A stretch of 64,000 nt of DNA from positions 4,959 to 68,958 of the forward strand of contig NZ_LGDD01000297.1 of NCBI RefSeq assembly GCF_001279695.1. Direction: 5' to 3'. Origin of the DNA: Streptomyces sp. WM6378 (GTDB lineage Bacteria; Actinomycetota; Actinomycetes; Streptomycetales; Streptomycetaceae). Positions within the stretch are counted from its first letter, which is position 1. Every line of letters starts with the position of its first letter. The notes under the pieces are model-generated. The model ran no database searches and was not told the DNA's origin. It saw nothing but the letters and a program-made list of their open reading frames with translations. This document shows, one piece after another, positions 1-8,786 of the stretch. The translations under genes were made by a program, and so were the position numbers.

Positions 1-694
1 CGGTCACCGTCTCGCCGAGGACGATGATGATCAGCAGTCCGAACCGCTCGATGACGGCATCCGTGATGGCGAGAGCTGCCCGTTGGGCGGAGGGAGACGT
101 CGCGGTGTGCATCATGACGGCGAGACCGGCGAGGTAGAGGACGTCGAGCGCACCCCAGGCCGGCAGGCGGGCCCGCTGCGGCAGCGACGTGCTCGCCACG
201 AGGAGGACGGCGCAAGCGGCGGTTCCCGCAACGTACGGGCGGGACAGCCGGCGGTACTCGGGGCGGTCGCCGCGGGAAGCCAGGGCCCACAGAACCGCCA
301 GAAACGCGAAGAGCACCCCGGCCGTCACGGCGAACGCGGCCCCGAGCGAGCCGCCCACCCCCGGGATGAACGCGCCGAGCGGCACGAGGACGAGGATCTG
401 GAGCAGGAACGTCGTGCGGCCTCGGACGTCATCGCGGCCGTGCAGCTCGTGATGAAGCGTGCCGTTGAGCCACGCGATCCAGATCAACGTGAATACGACG
501 GCGTACTCGCCGAGGCCGCGCCACGTCAGCTGACCCGCCAGATGGTGGGCGGCCTGCGCGACGAGGACGACCATGACCAGGTCGTAGAAGAGCTCCAGGG
601 GACCGACGACCCGTTCGCGGGGCTGCTCCCCGTGAGGGCGGGGCGGGTGCCACAGCTGCTGGCGGATGCGGATCCATCGGGATTCGGGTGGCAT
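1..694 (-). CDS. Low-temperature-requirement A (LtrA) family membrane protein, 3' end outside window
   Basis: The frame is open from the ATG at 694 to the window edge, giving 231 residues with no stop, so the C-terminal part is missing. After a basic N-terminus comes the family's opening signature (RVVGPLELFYDLVMVVLV, about residues 27-44). Several hydrophobic helices follow, with short polar turns such as HHELHGR. LtrA proteins are multi-pass inner-membrane proteins of unclear biochemical role, named from a Listeria cold-growth locus. The gene runs leftwards away from a GDSL-hydrolase fragment. I am confident of the family; the function is unknown. Confidence 0.82.
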   Translation of the reverse strand, partial: MPPESRWIRIRQQLWHPPRPHGEQPRERVVGPLELFYDLVMVVLVAQAAHHLAGQLTWRGLGEYAVVFTLIWIAWLNGTLHHELHGRDDVRGRTTFLLQILVLVPLGAFIPGVGGSLGAAFAVTAGVLFAFLAVLWALASRGDRPEYRRLSRPYVAGTAACAVLLVASTSLPQRARLPAWGALDVLYLAGLAVMMHTATSPSAQRAALAITDAVIERFGLLIIIVLGETVT

Positions 695-831
695 CGGTGA
701 CCTAAGCGCCGGGTGGGTCAGGGCGGGTGGGGCGTCTTGGTGGAGAGGGGATCACCGAGTGGCGGGCGCCGCAACTCGGACCCACGCCGCGCCCGCACCG
801 TCCACCAGCAGGTGGGTCCCGAGCGAATTCG

Positions 832-1098
832 TCACCCGCCGCCGTGGGCGTCGCCACTCTGAACACGGTCGTCCCGCCCACCGGCCCACCTGGGCTTCGC
901 CCGGTCCATCACCTTCTGGCCCGCGATCCCGGTGTTCAGCCAGTTCACGGGCCGGTCGGGGTGCCGGAGCCCCCACTCGCCCGCGTCGCGCAGCGGGTAG
1001 CCGAACCCGAGACCGTCTTCGCTCGCCAGCCGCTGGCAGTCGGTGATCGAATCCCCGGCGAACATCACGGTGCTTCCGGGGCGGAGTGTGATCGTCAT
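832..1098 (-). pseudogene. SGNH/GDSL hydrolase N-terminal fragment
   Basis: The frame opens well for a GDSL-type esterase: FAGDSITDCQR at about residues 14-24 is block I with the catalytic Ser, and NTGIAGQKVMD at about 54-64 matches the block II region. After roughly 65 residues the similarity stops and the frame ends after 88 residues. The Asn block III and the His/Asp block V are not found in any frame down to 700. An intact SGNH hydrolase has about 200 residues, so this is a remnant whose 3' two-thirds was lost. It is preceded by a plausible start (MTITLRPGS). Any product would lack catalytic residues. Confidence 0.65.
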
Positions 1099-1166
1099 GT
1101 GTGCTCCTTGACATCGGACGAGGAGGGGAAAGGGGGCAGCAGACCAGCCGGAGAGGAATTGCTGCT

Positions 1167-2687
1167 TTAGATTTCCGGGCTACCGAGCCAATTCCTGGCT
1201 GCCCGCTCAAAGGATTCGGGATCAGGGGTGCGATCTCCTGTCCAGGCCACCACCCCGTCGGGTCGGACGAGCACGGCGCCCAATCCGAGGTCGTTCCCCG
1301 CCGGCCCGGCCGCGTACCGTATCCGGCTCTCCCAACCCATCGCCGGACGGTGCAGGCGACGGTCGGCGCTGAAATCGAGCGCGACGCCTCGTCCGTCCTG
1401 CATCAGGTCGCCGAGGCGGGTGCCGTTGTCGAGGCAGAGGTCCGGGGCGTTGCGGCCGACCAGTGGATGCTCGCCGCCGAGGTCGTAGCGGATCGACGAT
1501 CCCGACAGCCTCTCGAACGCGTAGGTCGTTCCGTCACGGGTTCCGAGCAGGTCGCGAACCACTCCTTGGATCGCCCGGGCATGCGGGTCGGGGCTCATGA
1601 CCGCCACCTGGGCGCGCGACCAGTCGAGCACCCGGGCACCGATCGGATGGCGTTCGCGGGTGTACGTGTCGAGCAGCCCGTCCGGCGCGTACCCGTGCAC
1701 GGTCGCCGCGAGCTTCCAGCCCAGGTTCATGGCGTCGCCGATGCCGGTGTTGAGTCCCTGGCCTCCGAGGGGCGAGTGGATGTGGGCGGCGTCGCCCGCG
1801 AGCAGCACACGTCCGCGCCGGTAGGTCGTCGTCTGCATGGCCCGATCGGTGAAGCTGGAGGCGAGTTGGACGTCGCTCAGCGTCACGTCGGTGCCGGATA
1901 CGCGGCGCAGCACGGCCTGGAGATGATCACGGGTCGGCTGCCGCGAGCGGTCGAACGCGCCGCCGTCGAAGTCCATCATGCCGATGTGTCCTTCGGTGGC
2001 CATCCGGATGTACGTGCCCGTCGGCGTCAGGTTGATCCCGGGGCTCAGCTTGTCGGGATCGGCGAGGGTGCCGAGCATCAGGTAGCCGGTGAACTGCGGC
2101 TCTGTGCCGACGAATTCGAAGCCCGCGAGCCCGCGCACCGCACTGCGTCCGCCGTCGCAGCCGACGACCCAGCGCGCCGCGTACTCGTGCCCGTCGGCTC
2201 GCGCGACCGCGCACTCGTCGTCCTGGGAGATGGCCGAGACCGTGACGCCGCGCCTGATCTCCACGCCCAGCTTCGCCGCCCGCTCGGACAGCAGCGACTC
2301 GACCGCATCGAGGTAGGTGAGCATGCCGTCCATCGCCGGGCTGGGAAGCCGGTAGGGCAGGGCGGCGACATCGACTTGGGCCGGATCGAGCACCATGCCG
2401 GCGAAATGGCCCACGCCCCGCAGGGGTGACGGCTCGTGCCCGTCGTGGCCCGCGGCGAAGTCGTCTCCGGCACCCGATGCCGTCCGCAGCCGATGCAACA
2501 TCCCGCGGCGGTAGAACGACTCGACCGACGCGACGGACAGGCCCCTCATCCCGAACGGCTTCGTCTTGACCGGGGAGCAGGGCTCCGGTTCCCGTTCGAG
2601 TACCAGGACGGAGCAGCCCGCGAGGCCGAGCTCGCAGGCGAGGAACAGACCGACCGGGCCGGCGCCCACGATCACTACGTCATGCAT
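1167..2687 (-). CDS. FAD-dependent aromatic monooxygenase (PheA/TfdB family)
   Basis: This 506-residue flavoprotein probably hydroxylates an aromatic or polyketide substrate using NAD(P)H and O2. Visible motifs are the N-terminal FAD dinucleotide fold (VIVGAGPVGLFLA), the DG motif (CDGGRSAVR, mid-protein) and the GD motif (LLAGDAAHIHSPLGGQG) that contacts the FAD ribose. The last ~100 residues form the degenerate thioredoxin-like domain typical of polyketide hydroxylases such as RdmE and MtmOIV. The ATG at 2687 is preceded by AAGGGGA; a TTG six codons upstream lacks an RBS. No biosynthetic cluster surrounds it, so it is more likely a catabolic or detoxifying enzyme. The substrate cannot be read from sequence. 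Confidence 0.87.
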   Translation of the reverse strand: MHDVVIVGAGPVGLFLACELGLAGCSVLVLEREPEPCSPVKTKPFGMRGLSVASVESFYRRGMLHRLRTASGAGDDFAAGHDGHEPSPLRGVGHFAGMVLDPAQVDVAALPYRLPSPAMDGMLTYLDAVESLLSERAAKLGVEIRRGVTVSAISQDDECAVARADGHEYAARWVVGCDGGRSAVRGLAGFEFVGTEPQFTGYLMLGTLADPDKLSPGINLTPTGTYIRMATEGHIGMMDFDGGAFDRSRQPTRDHLQAVLRRVSGTDVTLSDVQLASSFTDRAMQTTTYRRGRVLLAGDAAHIHSPLGGQGLNTGIGDAMNLGWKLAATVHGYAPDGLLDTYTRERHPIGARVLDWSRAQVAVMSPDPHARAIQGVVRDLLGTRDGTTYAFERLSGSSIRYDLGGEHPLVGRNAPDLCLDNGTRLGDLMQDGRGVALDFSADRRLHRPAMGWESRIRYAAGPAGNDLGLGAVLVRPDGVVAWTGDRTPDPESFERAARNWLGSPEI

Positions 2688-2931
2688 GAGAGATCCCCTT
2701 CCCAAACCATCGCCGGGTGGGCACCCGGCAGGACCTCTCGAAAGGTGCCAGACCTCACCTACATCGGACCGACAGCCCCCGACATGTCACCGACGCCGGA
2801 CCCACACCCCCGACGAATCGTCAACTCCGGCTGCCTGTAAGGGAATTGAGGCACTGGGGTGGACGGCCGGCTGGATGACTCGGCAGGCGAGGAAAAGCGA
2901 TCGCCTCGAAGCCGCGGTTGCTCCCCGCTCC

Positions 2932-3702
2932 TCAGCGTTCGGTTGGCGCTGTCCTGTCCGGCGACGGGTGCGGGCCGGACGCGAGGTCGCAGACCACGCC
3001 GAAATGGTCGGAAGGCCACAATGGGCCGCGTGCGGTGAGGTACGGGGTGGTGAACGCCAACTCGGCGTGCGCTGCCCGGAGTCCGGCCGTGAGGATGTAG
3101 TCGATACGTCGCGCCGGTTCGCGGGCTTTGCGCGCATGCACGTTGACGGGTGTGTACGTGTGGCCCGAGCCGCGGCCGCCGCGCGCCCACGCGTCCTCCA
3201 TGCGGCTGGTCAGCCATCGGATCTCGGCTGTGTCCGGGGCCGCGTTGAGGTCGGCCAGGAGGACGACGTCGCGTCCCCCGTGCCCCGCCACGAGTTCCGC
3301 GAGGAACCGCACCTGCTGTTGCCTGATGTGCGCGTGCTCCCATTCCCAGGTCAAATGCGTGACGAGCACGGTGGTCGAACCCACCTCGGCGCACAGCACC
3401 GACCGGGGCTCGACACCCGGAGTCGGCAGCGGGAGCACCTCGTACCGTGTGACGGGCGCCCGGCTGAGCAGCGCATTGCCCTGGGTGGCACGGGTGCGCG
3501 CCGAGCAGGCCGGCGCGTAGGTCACGTGATGGCCCAGGGCATCGGCGATCCGCTCCGCCTGGCACCGCGAGCCCCTGCGCCACACCTCCTGCAGACCGAC
3601 CAGGTCGGGAGCGAGCCGTACGAGCTCGGCCCTGACCAGGGGCAGCCGACGGCGCCAAGCCGGGCCCCGGCCCCAGATGTTGAGAGTGACGGCACGCTCC
3701 AT
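2932..3702 (-). CDS. Endonuclease/exonuclease/phosphatase (EEP) family hydrolase
   Basis: A 256-residue metal-dependent phosphodiesterase fold. The EEP signature residues appear in order: the N-terminal Asn (TLNIWGRG), the metal-binding Glu (GLQEVW), the Asp-x-Asn pair (LLADLNAAPD), the late RIDYIL strand and the terminal SDH motif (PSDHFGVVCDL) with the catalytic His. There is no signal peptide, so it is probably cytoplasmic. Substrates in the family range from DNA (ExoIII) to sphingomyelin and inositol phosphates, and nothing here chooses between them. The ATG at 3702 starts directly before the conserved first strand. The gene stands alone between the monooxygenase and a divergent glycosyltransferase. 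Confidence 0.83.
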   Translation of the reverse strand: MERAVTLNIWGRGPAWRRRLPLVRAELVRLAPDLVGLQEVWRRGSRCQAERIADALGHHVTYAPACSARTRATQGNALLSRAPVTRYEVLPLPTPGVEPRSVLCAEVGSTTVLVTHLTWEWEHAHIRQQQVRFLAELVAGHGGRDVVLLADLNAAPDTAEIRWLTSRMEDAWARGGRGSGHTYTPVNVHARKAREPARRIDYILTAGLRAAHAELAFTTPYLTARGPLWPSDHFGVVCDLASGPHPSPDRTAPTER

Positions 3703-3930
3703 GTCCACCACCACACCGTACGCGTTCGTGCACGGCGCGGCGTGGCTGCGCCCGGCGGCCCGGCCGGCCCACATCGGGTCGAGGCCTGCTCCAGAGGCGG
3801 CACCCCCGACGGCCCATGCCTTGTGATCACAACGCCCATAGAGCCGCCCGGTAAACGGTCTTGGAATGGGGGCGGGGCCCGGCTCTTGTCCCCCTTGGCC
3901 GCGCCACTCGTGGGCTGCCAGACTGCGGCG

Positions 3931-5451
3931 GTGAACATTCGGGGGGATGGTCGGCTTGGTCTGCACTCGTTCGCGGCACGGCCGGTCGCGTTGGTGGCGG
4001 CTGTTCTCTTCGCCGTGCTCGTCGCACTGTCCGGGCGATACGGCTTCCACCGCGACGAGCTCTACTTCCTGCTCACCGGCCGGCATCCGGCCTGGGGCTA
4101 CGTCGACCAGCCTCCGCTGACCCCGTTGCTCGCCCGGGCCGGCACCGCCGTCTTCGGCGCGAGCCCAACAGGTCTGCGGGTCGTACCCGCACTGCTCTCC
4201 GCATGCTCCGTGGCGCTGACCGCCCTGCTGGCCCGGGAGCTGGGAGCCGGCCGCGGCGCGCAGGCTTTCGCCGCCGGGTGCTGTGCCTGCTCGGGATACG
4301 TCCTGGCCATTGGCCACTTGCTGTCCACCAGCACCTTCGATCTGACCGCCGAACTGGGCGTCCTGCTCCTGACGCTGCGGCTGCTGCGGACCCGCGACAG
4401 CCGCTGGTGGCCGGCCCTGGGTGCGGCGATCGGGACGACGCTGCTGAACAAGCAGCTCGTCCTCTCGCTGCTCCTCGCACTGTTGGTGGGCCTGCTGGCA
4501 GCCCGCCCCTGGCGCGAGGCCACGCGGCGCCCCGGCCCCTGGGACGCACGGCTGCTGCTCGGACCCCTGCTGGCGCTGTTCCTCGCGCTCCTCATCAGCG
4601 CACCCACTCTCTGGTGGCAGGCCACGCACGGCTGGCCCGAGGTGAAGGTGGCCCGCGTCCTCAGCCACGTCGACGGCGTGTCGGGACGGCTGCTGTTCGT
4701 GCCCCTCCAACTGCTCCAGTTCTCCCCGATCCTCGTTCCGGTCGCGATAGTGGGCCTGCGCCGGCTGCTCCGCGACGACGAGCTGCGCTGGGCCCGGCCA
4801 GTCGCCCTCGCCTACCCGGTGCTCTGCGTCCTGGTGCTCGTCGGCGGCGGCAAGCCCTACTACCCGCTCCCGCTCCTGCTCGCCGTGACGGCGGCCGGCT
4901 GCGAGCCCGTCGTACGCCGAGCCCGCCGGTCCTGGCGCACCCTCGCGCCCCTCCTTCTCGTGGCGGCGGCCACCAGCGCCCTGGCCGCCCTGCCAGTACT
5001 GCCGGTCTCTGCAGTCGCGGTGACCAACGCCGTCGACATCGACCAGGGCGAGCAGGTGGGCTGGCCCCGATTCACGCGTGCCGTCGCAGCCGCCTGGACG
5101 TCGATCCCCACCGCTCAGCGCACCCACGCCACGCTGCTCACTTCGAACTACGGCGAGGCGGGCGCCCTCGCCCGTTACGGCCCCGCCTACGGCCTGCCCA
5201 CCGCGTACTCCGGCCACATGAGCCTTTACGAGTGGGGCCCACCCCCCGACAGTGCCGACGGCCCCGTCCTCCTCGTCGAACAGGCCGACGGACAACACCG
5301 CCTGGAACAACCCTTCAGCGACTGCCACACCGTCACACGCACCGACAACGGCCTCGGCATCAACAACCAGGAACAGCACGGGGAGGTGGTGCTGTGCACT
5401 GGCGCGCACCGACCGTGGTCCGTGCTGTGGCCGTCATTGCGCCAGTACTGA
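3931..5451 (+). CDS. ArnT/PMT-like membrane glycosyltransferase (GT39/GT83 type)
   Basis: A 506-residue integral membrane protein. The first extracytoplasmic loop holds the Asp-Glu catalytic region of polyprenyl-phosphate-sugar-dependent transferases (HRDELYFLLTGRHPAW, about residues 38-53), followed by the conserved YVDQPPLTP. About eleven hydrophobic segments follow, then a soluble C-terminal extracytoplasmic domain of ~110 residues. Proteins of this type transfer a sugar from a lipid carrier to protein or envelope acceptors on the outer face of the membrane. The GTG at 3931 is chosen because it immediately precedes the basic N-terminus and the first helix; its RBS is weak. No sugar-nucleotide genes are adjacent, so donor and acceptor are unknown. 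Confidence 0.85.
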   Translation: MNIRGDGRLGLHSFAARPVALVAAVLFAVLVALSGRYGFHRDELYFLLTGRHPAWGYVDQPPLTPLLARAGTAVFGASPTGLRVVPALLSACSVALTALLARELGAGRGAQAFAAGCCACSGYVLAIGHLLSTSTFDLTAELGVLLLTLRLLRTRDSRWWPALGAAIGTTLLNKQLVLSLLLALLVGLLAARPWREATRRPGPWDARLLLGPLLALFLALLISAPTLWWQATHGWPEVKVARVLSHVDGVSGRLLFVPLQLLQFSPILVPVAIVGLRRLLRDDELRWARPVALAYPVLCVLVLVGGGKPYYPLPLLLAVTAAGCEPVVRRARRSWRTLAPLLLVAAATSALAALPVLPVSAVAVTNAVDIDQGEQVGWPRFTRAVAAAWTSIPTAQRTHATLLTSNYGEAGALARYGPAYGLPTAYSGHMSLYEWGPPPDSADGPVLLVEQADGQHRLEQPFSDCHTVTRTDNGLGINNQEQHGEVVLCTGAHRPWSVLWPSLRQY

Positions 5452-5737
5452 CACACCGTCAGTTGCTGTGGCTGGGCCGGTCGCCCGCAAGGCCTCGTAT
5501 GCGCCCCGTACGGGCCGCACCAGGGCGTGGCGTTCGGACACCACGCGCCTCCGCCATCCGGAGTGTCCGGTTCAAGTCACCGGCCCGTCCTGGCAGTTGT
5601 GACATCGGCCGGGCAACCCGGCTTCCTCGTGTCCCGTGTACAGAGGTGTGCAGCAATAGCTGCGCACCGCACGGAGTCCGGCCGGGGCGTGCCGATGTCC
5701 GGTGGAGTCACACACAGACCGAAACGGAGAATCCAGC

Positions 5738-6478
5738 ATGACTGTTCGTCGTCGTACGATCTCGCTCGCTCTCGTCACCACCGGCGCGGCGCTGGCCCTG
5801 GCCGCCTGCGGAGGCGGCTCGGACAACGCGGCCGCAAGCCCTTCCAGCGGCGGCGCGAGCCCGGGCACCGCGACTGCCACAGCGACGCCCGGCCCCGGTG
5901 GCTCCGGCGGCCCCAAGGCCGGCGGCGCAAGCGGATCCGCCTCCGCAACCAACGCGTCCGGAACCGCCGGCACGAAGACGGGCGGAAAGGACGCCACCAG
6001 CGACTCCTACGCCTACAAGCACCTGTGCACAGCCGGGCAGCTCTCGATCAGCACGAAGGAGCTCGACTCGAACCCGGACCAGTACGTCATCGCCGTGACC
6101 AATCGCGGCAAGGCCGCCTGCGGCCTCTCCTCGTACTACCCCAGGGTCGACCTCGGCTCGAAGAACGGCGCGGACCGCTCCCACAACATCCACCCGCTCG
6201 TGCCCAGCGGTCTGGGTGGCGCCCCCGCCATGCCGGTCTACGCGGGGCGCACCGTCTACGCGGTACTCGATGTCGACCCCAACGGCGCCAAGGGCAGCAA
6301 CGGCGGCATCGACGAGATCAACGTCCTTGCGGACCAGCGCTTCCCGAACGCCGAGACGCACAACTTCCCGATGAACGAGGGAGCCACCGTCGTCCAGCAC
6401 CCCAAGCTGGGGCTGTACCGCGACAGCGTCGGTGACGCGGTCAGCAGCATGCGCACGGCGGACATCAACGGCAGCTGA
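5738..6478 (+). CDS. Secreted lipoprotein with DUF4232-like domain
   Basis: The 246-residue product starts with a lipoprotein signal (basic MTVRRRT, hydrophobic core, lipobox LALAAC with Cys about residue 26). A 60-residue low-complexity linker rich in Gly, Ser, Ala, Thr and Pro follows, then a globular domain with the LCTAGQLSIS...VIAVTNRGKAACGLSSYP-type pattern seen in DUF4232 proteins of streptomycetes. It is probably anchored to the outer membrane leaflet with the domain held away from the wall by the linker. The function is unknown. The ATG at 5738 has ACGGAGA upstream and fits the signal-peptide start better than an earlier in-frame ATG at 5702. Confidence 0.8.
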   Translation: MTVRRRTISLALVTTGAALALAACGGGSDNAAASPSSGGASPGTATATATPGPGGSGGPKAGGASGSASATNASGTAGTKTGGKDATSDSYAYKHLCTAGQLSISTKELDSNPDQYVIAVTNRGKAACGLSSYYPRVDLGSKNGADRSHNIHPLVPSGLGGAPAMPVYAGRTVYAVLDVDPNGAKGSNGGIDEINVLADQRFPNAETHNFPMNEGATVVQHPKLGLYRDSVGDAVSSMRTADINGS

Positions 6479-6609
6479 AGCGGCCGCCCGCCCTCCTGGC
6501 CGTCGTACGGCGTGCGAGGACGATGGCGACGAGCCCGTGGGGCAGAGGAACTCGGGCACGCGGCTTCGACTTCTGGGGGCGGCCGCTCCGTGGCGGACGT
6601 TTCCGGATG

Positions 6610-7347
6610 TCAGGCTTGCGCAGTGGGCCGGACGACGATCTCACTGATGTCGATGCCGGCGGGCTGCTCGATCGCGTAGCCGATCGCGGATGCGATGGCG
6701 GAGGGCGGGATGGCGATCTCGTCGCGCTGTTGGGCGATCGCCGCCGCCGCTTCGGGGCTCCCTCCCTTGCCCACGCCTTCGGTGTTGGTGAACCCCGGTG
6801 AGACGAGGGTGACACGCAGGTGAGGTCCCGACTCCTGCCGCAGCCCCTCGGTCAGCACCTTCACCGCCGTCTTGGTGGCCGCGTAGACGCCCTGCGGGGA
6901 TTTCACGACGTAGGCCGCGGTGGAGGCGACGTTGACGAACTGGCCGGAGCGCTGCCGCCGAAAGATGGGAAGTGCCGCCGCGATGCCGTTCAGCAAGCCG
7001 GTGACATGGGTGGCGACCATGGCGTCCCAGTCGTCCTGACGCAGCTCGTCGAACGGTGACACCGCCATCGTGCCGGCGTTGGAGACCAGGACATCGAGTC
7101 GGCCGAACTGGTCGACCGCCGTGTCCGTCAGGCGCTTGAGATCCTCTCGGCGCGTCACGTCGATGACGGCGCCGACGGCTGAGCCGCCCCGCGCCGTGAT
7201 CTGGTCCACCACCGCGTTCAGCCGATCCTCCCGCCGGGCCCCGAGCACGAGCCGGGCACCTTTCTCCGCGAGGTAGGCCGCCGTCGCCGCTCCGATACCA
7301 CTGCTGGCACCTGTGATCGCTACGACCTTGCCCTCGACACCCGACAT
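6610..7347 (-). CDS. Short-chain dehydrogenase/reductase (classical SDR)
   Basis: A complete classical SDR of 245 residues. It has the cofactor motif TGASSGIG (12-19), NAG at 90-92, catalytic Ser142, and the Tyr155-x3-Lys159 pair in YAATK. The basic residues after the second beta strand (GARRED) suggest NADP(H). The ATG at 7347 follows GGAGGG with a 9-nt spacer. The gene is transcribed divergently from a TetR regulator, with two matching operators in the 147-bp gap, so it is almost certainly that regulator's target. The substrate is unknown; such pairs often handle a small toxic carbonyl or alcohol. Confidence 0.9.
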   Translation of the reverse strand: MSGVEGKVVAITGASSGIGAATAAYLAEKGARLVLGARREDRLNAVVDQITARGGSAVGAVIDVTRREDLKRLTDTAVDQFGRLDVLVSNAGTMAVSPFDELRQDDWDAMVATHVTGLLNGIAAALPIFRRQRSGQFVNVASTAAYVVKSPQGVYAATKTAVKVLTEGLRQESGPHLRVTLVSPGFTNTEGVGKGGSPEAAAAIAQQRDEIAIPPSAIASAIGYAIEQPAGIDISEIVVRPTAQA

Positions 7348-7401
7348 GATCAATGTCCCTCCAAGGTGGATGAACGCAGGTCAGGTCATGACCTACGATA
7401 A

Positions 7402-7455
7402 AAGTGGGGGCGCCACCACTTACGTCAAAGCTAAGTGGATGCTCCCCCACTTAGC
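7402..7455. promoter_or_regulatory. Two tandem TetR-type operators between SDR and tetR genes
   Basis: Two inverted repeats with the same 6-8-6 design, AAGTGG-N8-CCACTT, occupy 7402-7421 and 7433-7452. In the second the arms extend to nine perfect bases (GCTAAGTGG and CCACTTAGC, 7430-7455). Their centres are 31 bp apart, about three helical turns, which places the two dimers on the same DNA face. They lie in the gap between two divergent starts (7347 and 7495). The likely binder is the adjacent TetR protein, repressing both itself and the SDR gene. This is inference from position and symmetry. Confidence 0.75.
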
Positions 7456-7494
7456 AAGGTGAGAGGGAAACGAAGAGGAGAGTGGCGACCGCTG

Positions 7495-8067
7495 ATGGCC
7501 GGCAGTGCACAACGCCCGTTGCGAGCCGACGCACGGCGCAACAGAGACAAGATCCTCGCGGCCGCGGTGCGCGTGTTGACCGAGGAGGGGCTGGACGCGC
7601 ACCTGGAGCACATCGCCAAGGAGGCGGGCGTGGGCAGCGCGACCCTGTACCGCAACTTCCCCACCCGGGAGGCCCTGATCGAGGCGGTCTACCGCAACGA
7701 GGTGGCCCAGCTGTGCGACGCGGCGCCCGGCCTGCTCACGCAAAAGCCGCCCTACGAAGCCCTGCACGACTGGACACGCCTCTTCCTGGACTACGTCACG
7801 ACCAAGGCTGGCATGGTCGATGCCTTGCGCGCCATCGCGGCCAAGGGAAACAGTCCCTACGGCCACAGCCGGGACATGGTCCAGGCCGCCATCACCACCC
7901 TCATGGACGCGTGTGCGGCCGCCGGGACGATCCGCACCGACATCAGCCCCGCCGACATGAGCGCCGCCCTCGAAGGCATCGCCCTCACCTCGGCCAAACC
8001 CGAACAACGCGGACGAGCCGAGCGTCTGCTCGACCTCATCCTGGACGGCCTCAAGACCCGATCGTGA
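7495..8067 (+). CDS. TetR family transcriptional regulator
   Basis: A 190-residue repressor. The N-terminal helix-turn-helix spans about residues 15-60: RRNRDKILAAAVRVLTEEG, then VGSATLYRNFPTREALIEAVY, the standard TetR recognition region. The C-terminal ligand domain has a segment resembling the SACE_7040/TetR_C type (LFLDYVTTKAGMVDALRAI) that is common near SDR genes. The ATG at 7495 is used because the frame upstream crosses the operator; GAGGAG lies 14 nt away, somewhat far. It is divergent from the SDR gene at 6610-7347 and probably represses it until a ligand binds. Confidence 0.9.
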   Translation: MAGSAQRPLRADARRNRDKILAAAVRVLTEEGLDAHLEHIAKEAGVGSATLYRNFPTREALIEAVYRNEVAQLCDAAPGLLTQKPPYEALHDWTRLFLDYVTTKAGMVDALRAIAAKGNSPYGHSRDMVQAAITTLMDACAAAGTIRTDISPADMSAALEGIALTSAKPEQRGRAERLLDLILDGLKTRS

Positions 8068-8332
8068 GGGCAGTTCCGGGGGCAGGTGACGCGGCGCTCA
8101 AGTGCCGTGGAAAGTCTGGCTGGTTGGTTGCCGAGTGGCGGTAAACGGATACCCCCCGGTCAGCCCCGCTTCCACTCCGATCCCCCGGATTCCTCACCGG
8201 CGGCACCACCATACGAGACCACTGGTCACACCCACGGTCGAAGACTCAGGCCCGGCGCCGCGCCCGGACGCGCACCTCACTCAGCACAGCGATCCGCCCC
8301 GCTGGATGAGATCCAACAGGGCGGATTCCGAC

Positions 8333-8356
8333 AGGGCCCCGCGTCGTCGGGGCTCT
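8333..8356. terminator. Hairpin terminator between convergent tetR and TM2 genes
   Basis: A nine-pair stem (AGGGCCCCG with CGGGGCTCT, one G-U) closes a 6-nt loop. It lies 266 nt after the TetR stop and 35 nt beyond the end of the TM2 pseudogene on the other strand, so it could serve both. The rest of 8068-8390 holds no gene that I can see, only a weaker 8-bp repeat (ATCCGCCC...GGGCGGAT). Confidence 0.5.
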
Positions 8357-8390
8357 CGGGCGCAGGGGCCGACGGGCGGCCCACACGGCA

Positions 8391-8657
8391 TCAGCCGCGC
8401 AGCACGCGGCCCTCCTTGTCGGTGCGGTCGTTGCTGACGAGGTAGATGATCCCGTCGATCAGCGCCCAGAACCCGAGCCCGCCACAGGTGAGCAGCTAAG
8501 CGATACCCACACCGACCGAACCGACATAGAACCGGCCTATGCCGAGCGTGCCGAGGAAGAGCTGGAGGATTCCGGCGACGATCTTCGACTTGTCCGAGTA
8601 CGGACGGCCCTGGGGGTCGTAGCCGAAGGGAGCGGCGGGGCCGGCGGGGACGGTCAT
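8391..8657 (-). pseudogene. TM2-domain protein gene with in-frame amber stop
   Basis: Reading from ATG 8657 gives an 88-residue TM2 protein interrupted once: codon 54 is TAG (8498-8496). The intact paralogue at 9311-9718 has CAG (Gln) at the same position (GVGIA-stop-LLTCGG against GVGIAQLLTCGG). Both flanks stay in frame and conserved (SDKSKIVAGILQ, LGIGRFYVGS before; ALIDGIIYLV, RVLRG after), so a single C-to-T change killed the gene recently. TM2 domains are two-helix membrane hairpins of unknown function. The 53-residue product would keep only the first helix. Confidence 0.8.
8421..8610. repeat. Duplicated TM2 coding segment (copy of about 9360-9545)
   Basis: About 190 bp inside the TM2 pseudogene are nearly the same as the TM2 part of the gene at 9311-9718, in the same orientation and about 940 bp apart. 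Long identical stretches include the segment reading DKSKIVAGILQL on the minus strand. This is a gene duplication with the DUF2752 gene lying between the copies. The second copy diverges mainly at third codon positions and in the Pro/Gly/Gln-rich N-terminal extension, which the pseudogene lacks. Confidence 0.75.
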
Positions 8658-8786
8658 GGTGGTGCTCCTGGGAAGAAGTGTGACAAGCCGGGCGGACTGC
8701 CCGGACGGCCCAGGGAGGAACCTCGCTCATCGCGCAACTGACTCGATCACGGCGGCCACGAGCAGCCGTGGGCCGTCCCCCCTATG

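Noticed and set aside
2566..3930. Long plus-strand open frame running through the EEP gene into the glycosyltransferase gene
   Set aside because: The sequence before 3931 is Arg/Pro-rich antisense of the EEP and monooxygenase genes. Family similarity begins only at the GTG at 3931.
5567..5583. tRNA T-arm-like sequence CCGGTTCAAGTCACCGG
   Set aside because: The canonical T-stem pairing fails at the second pair when the loop is placed correctly. No acceptor, D or anticodon arms are nearby.
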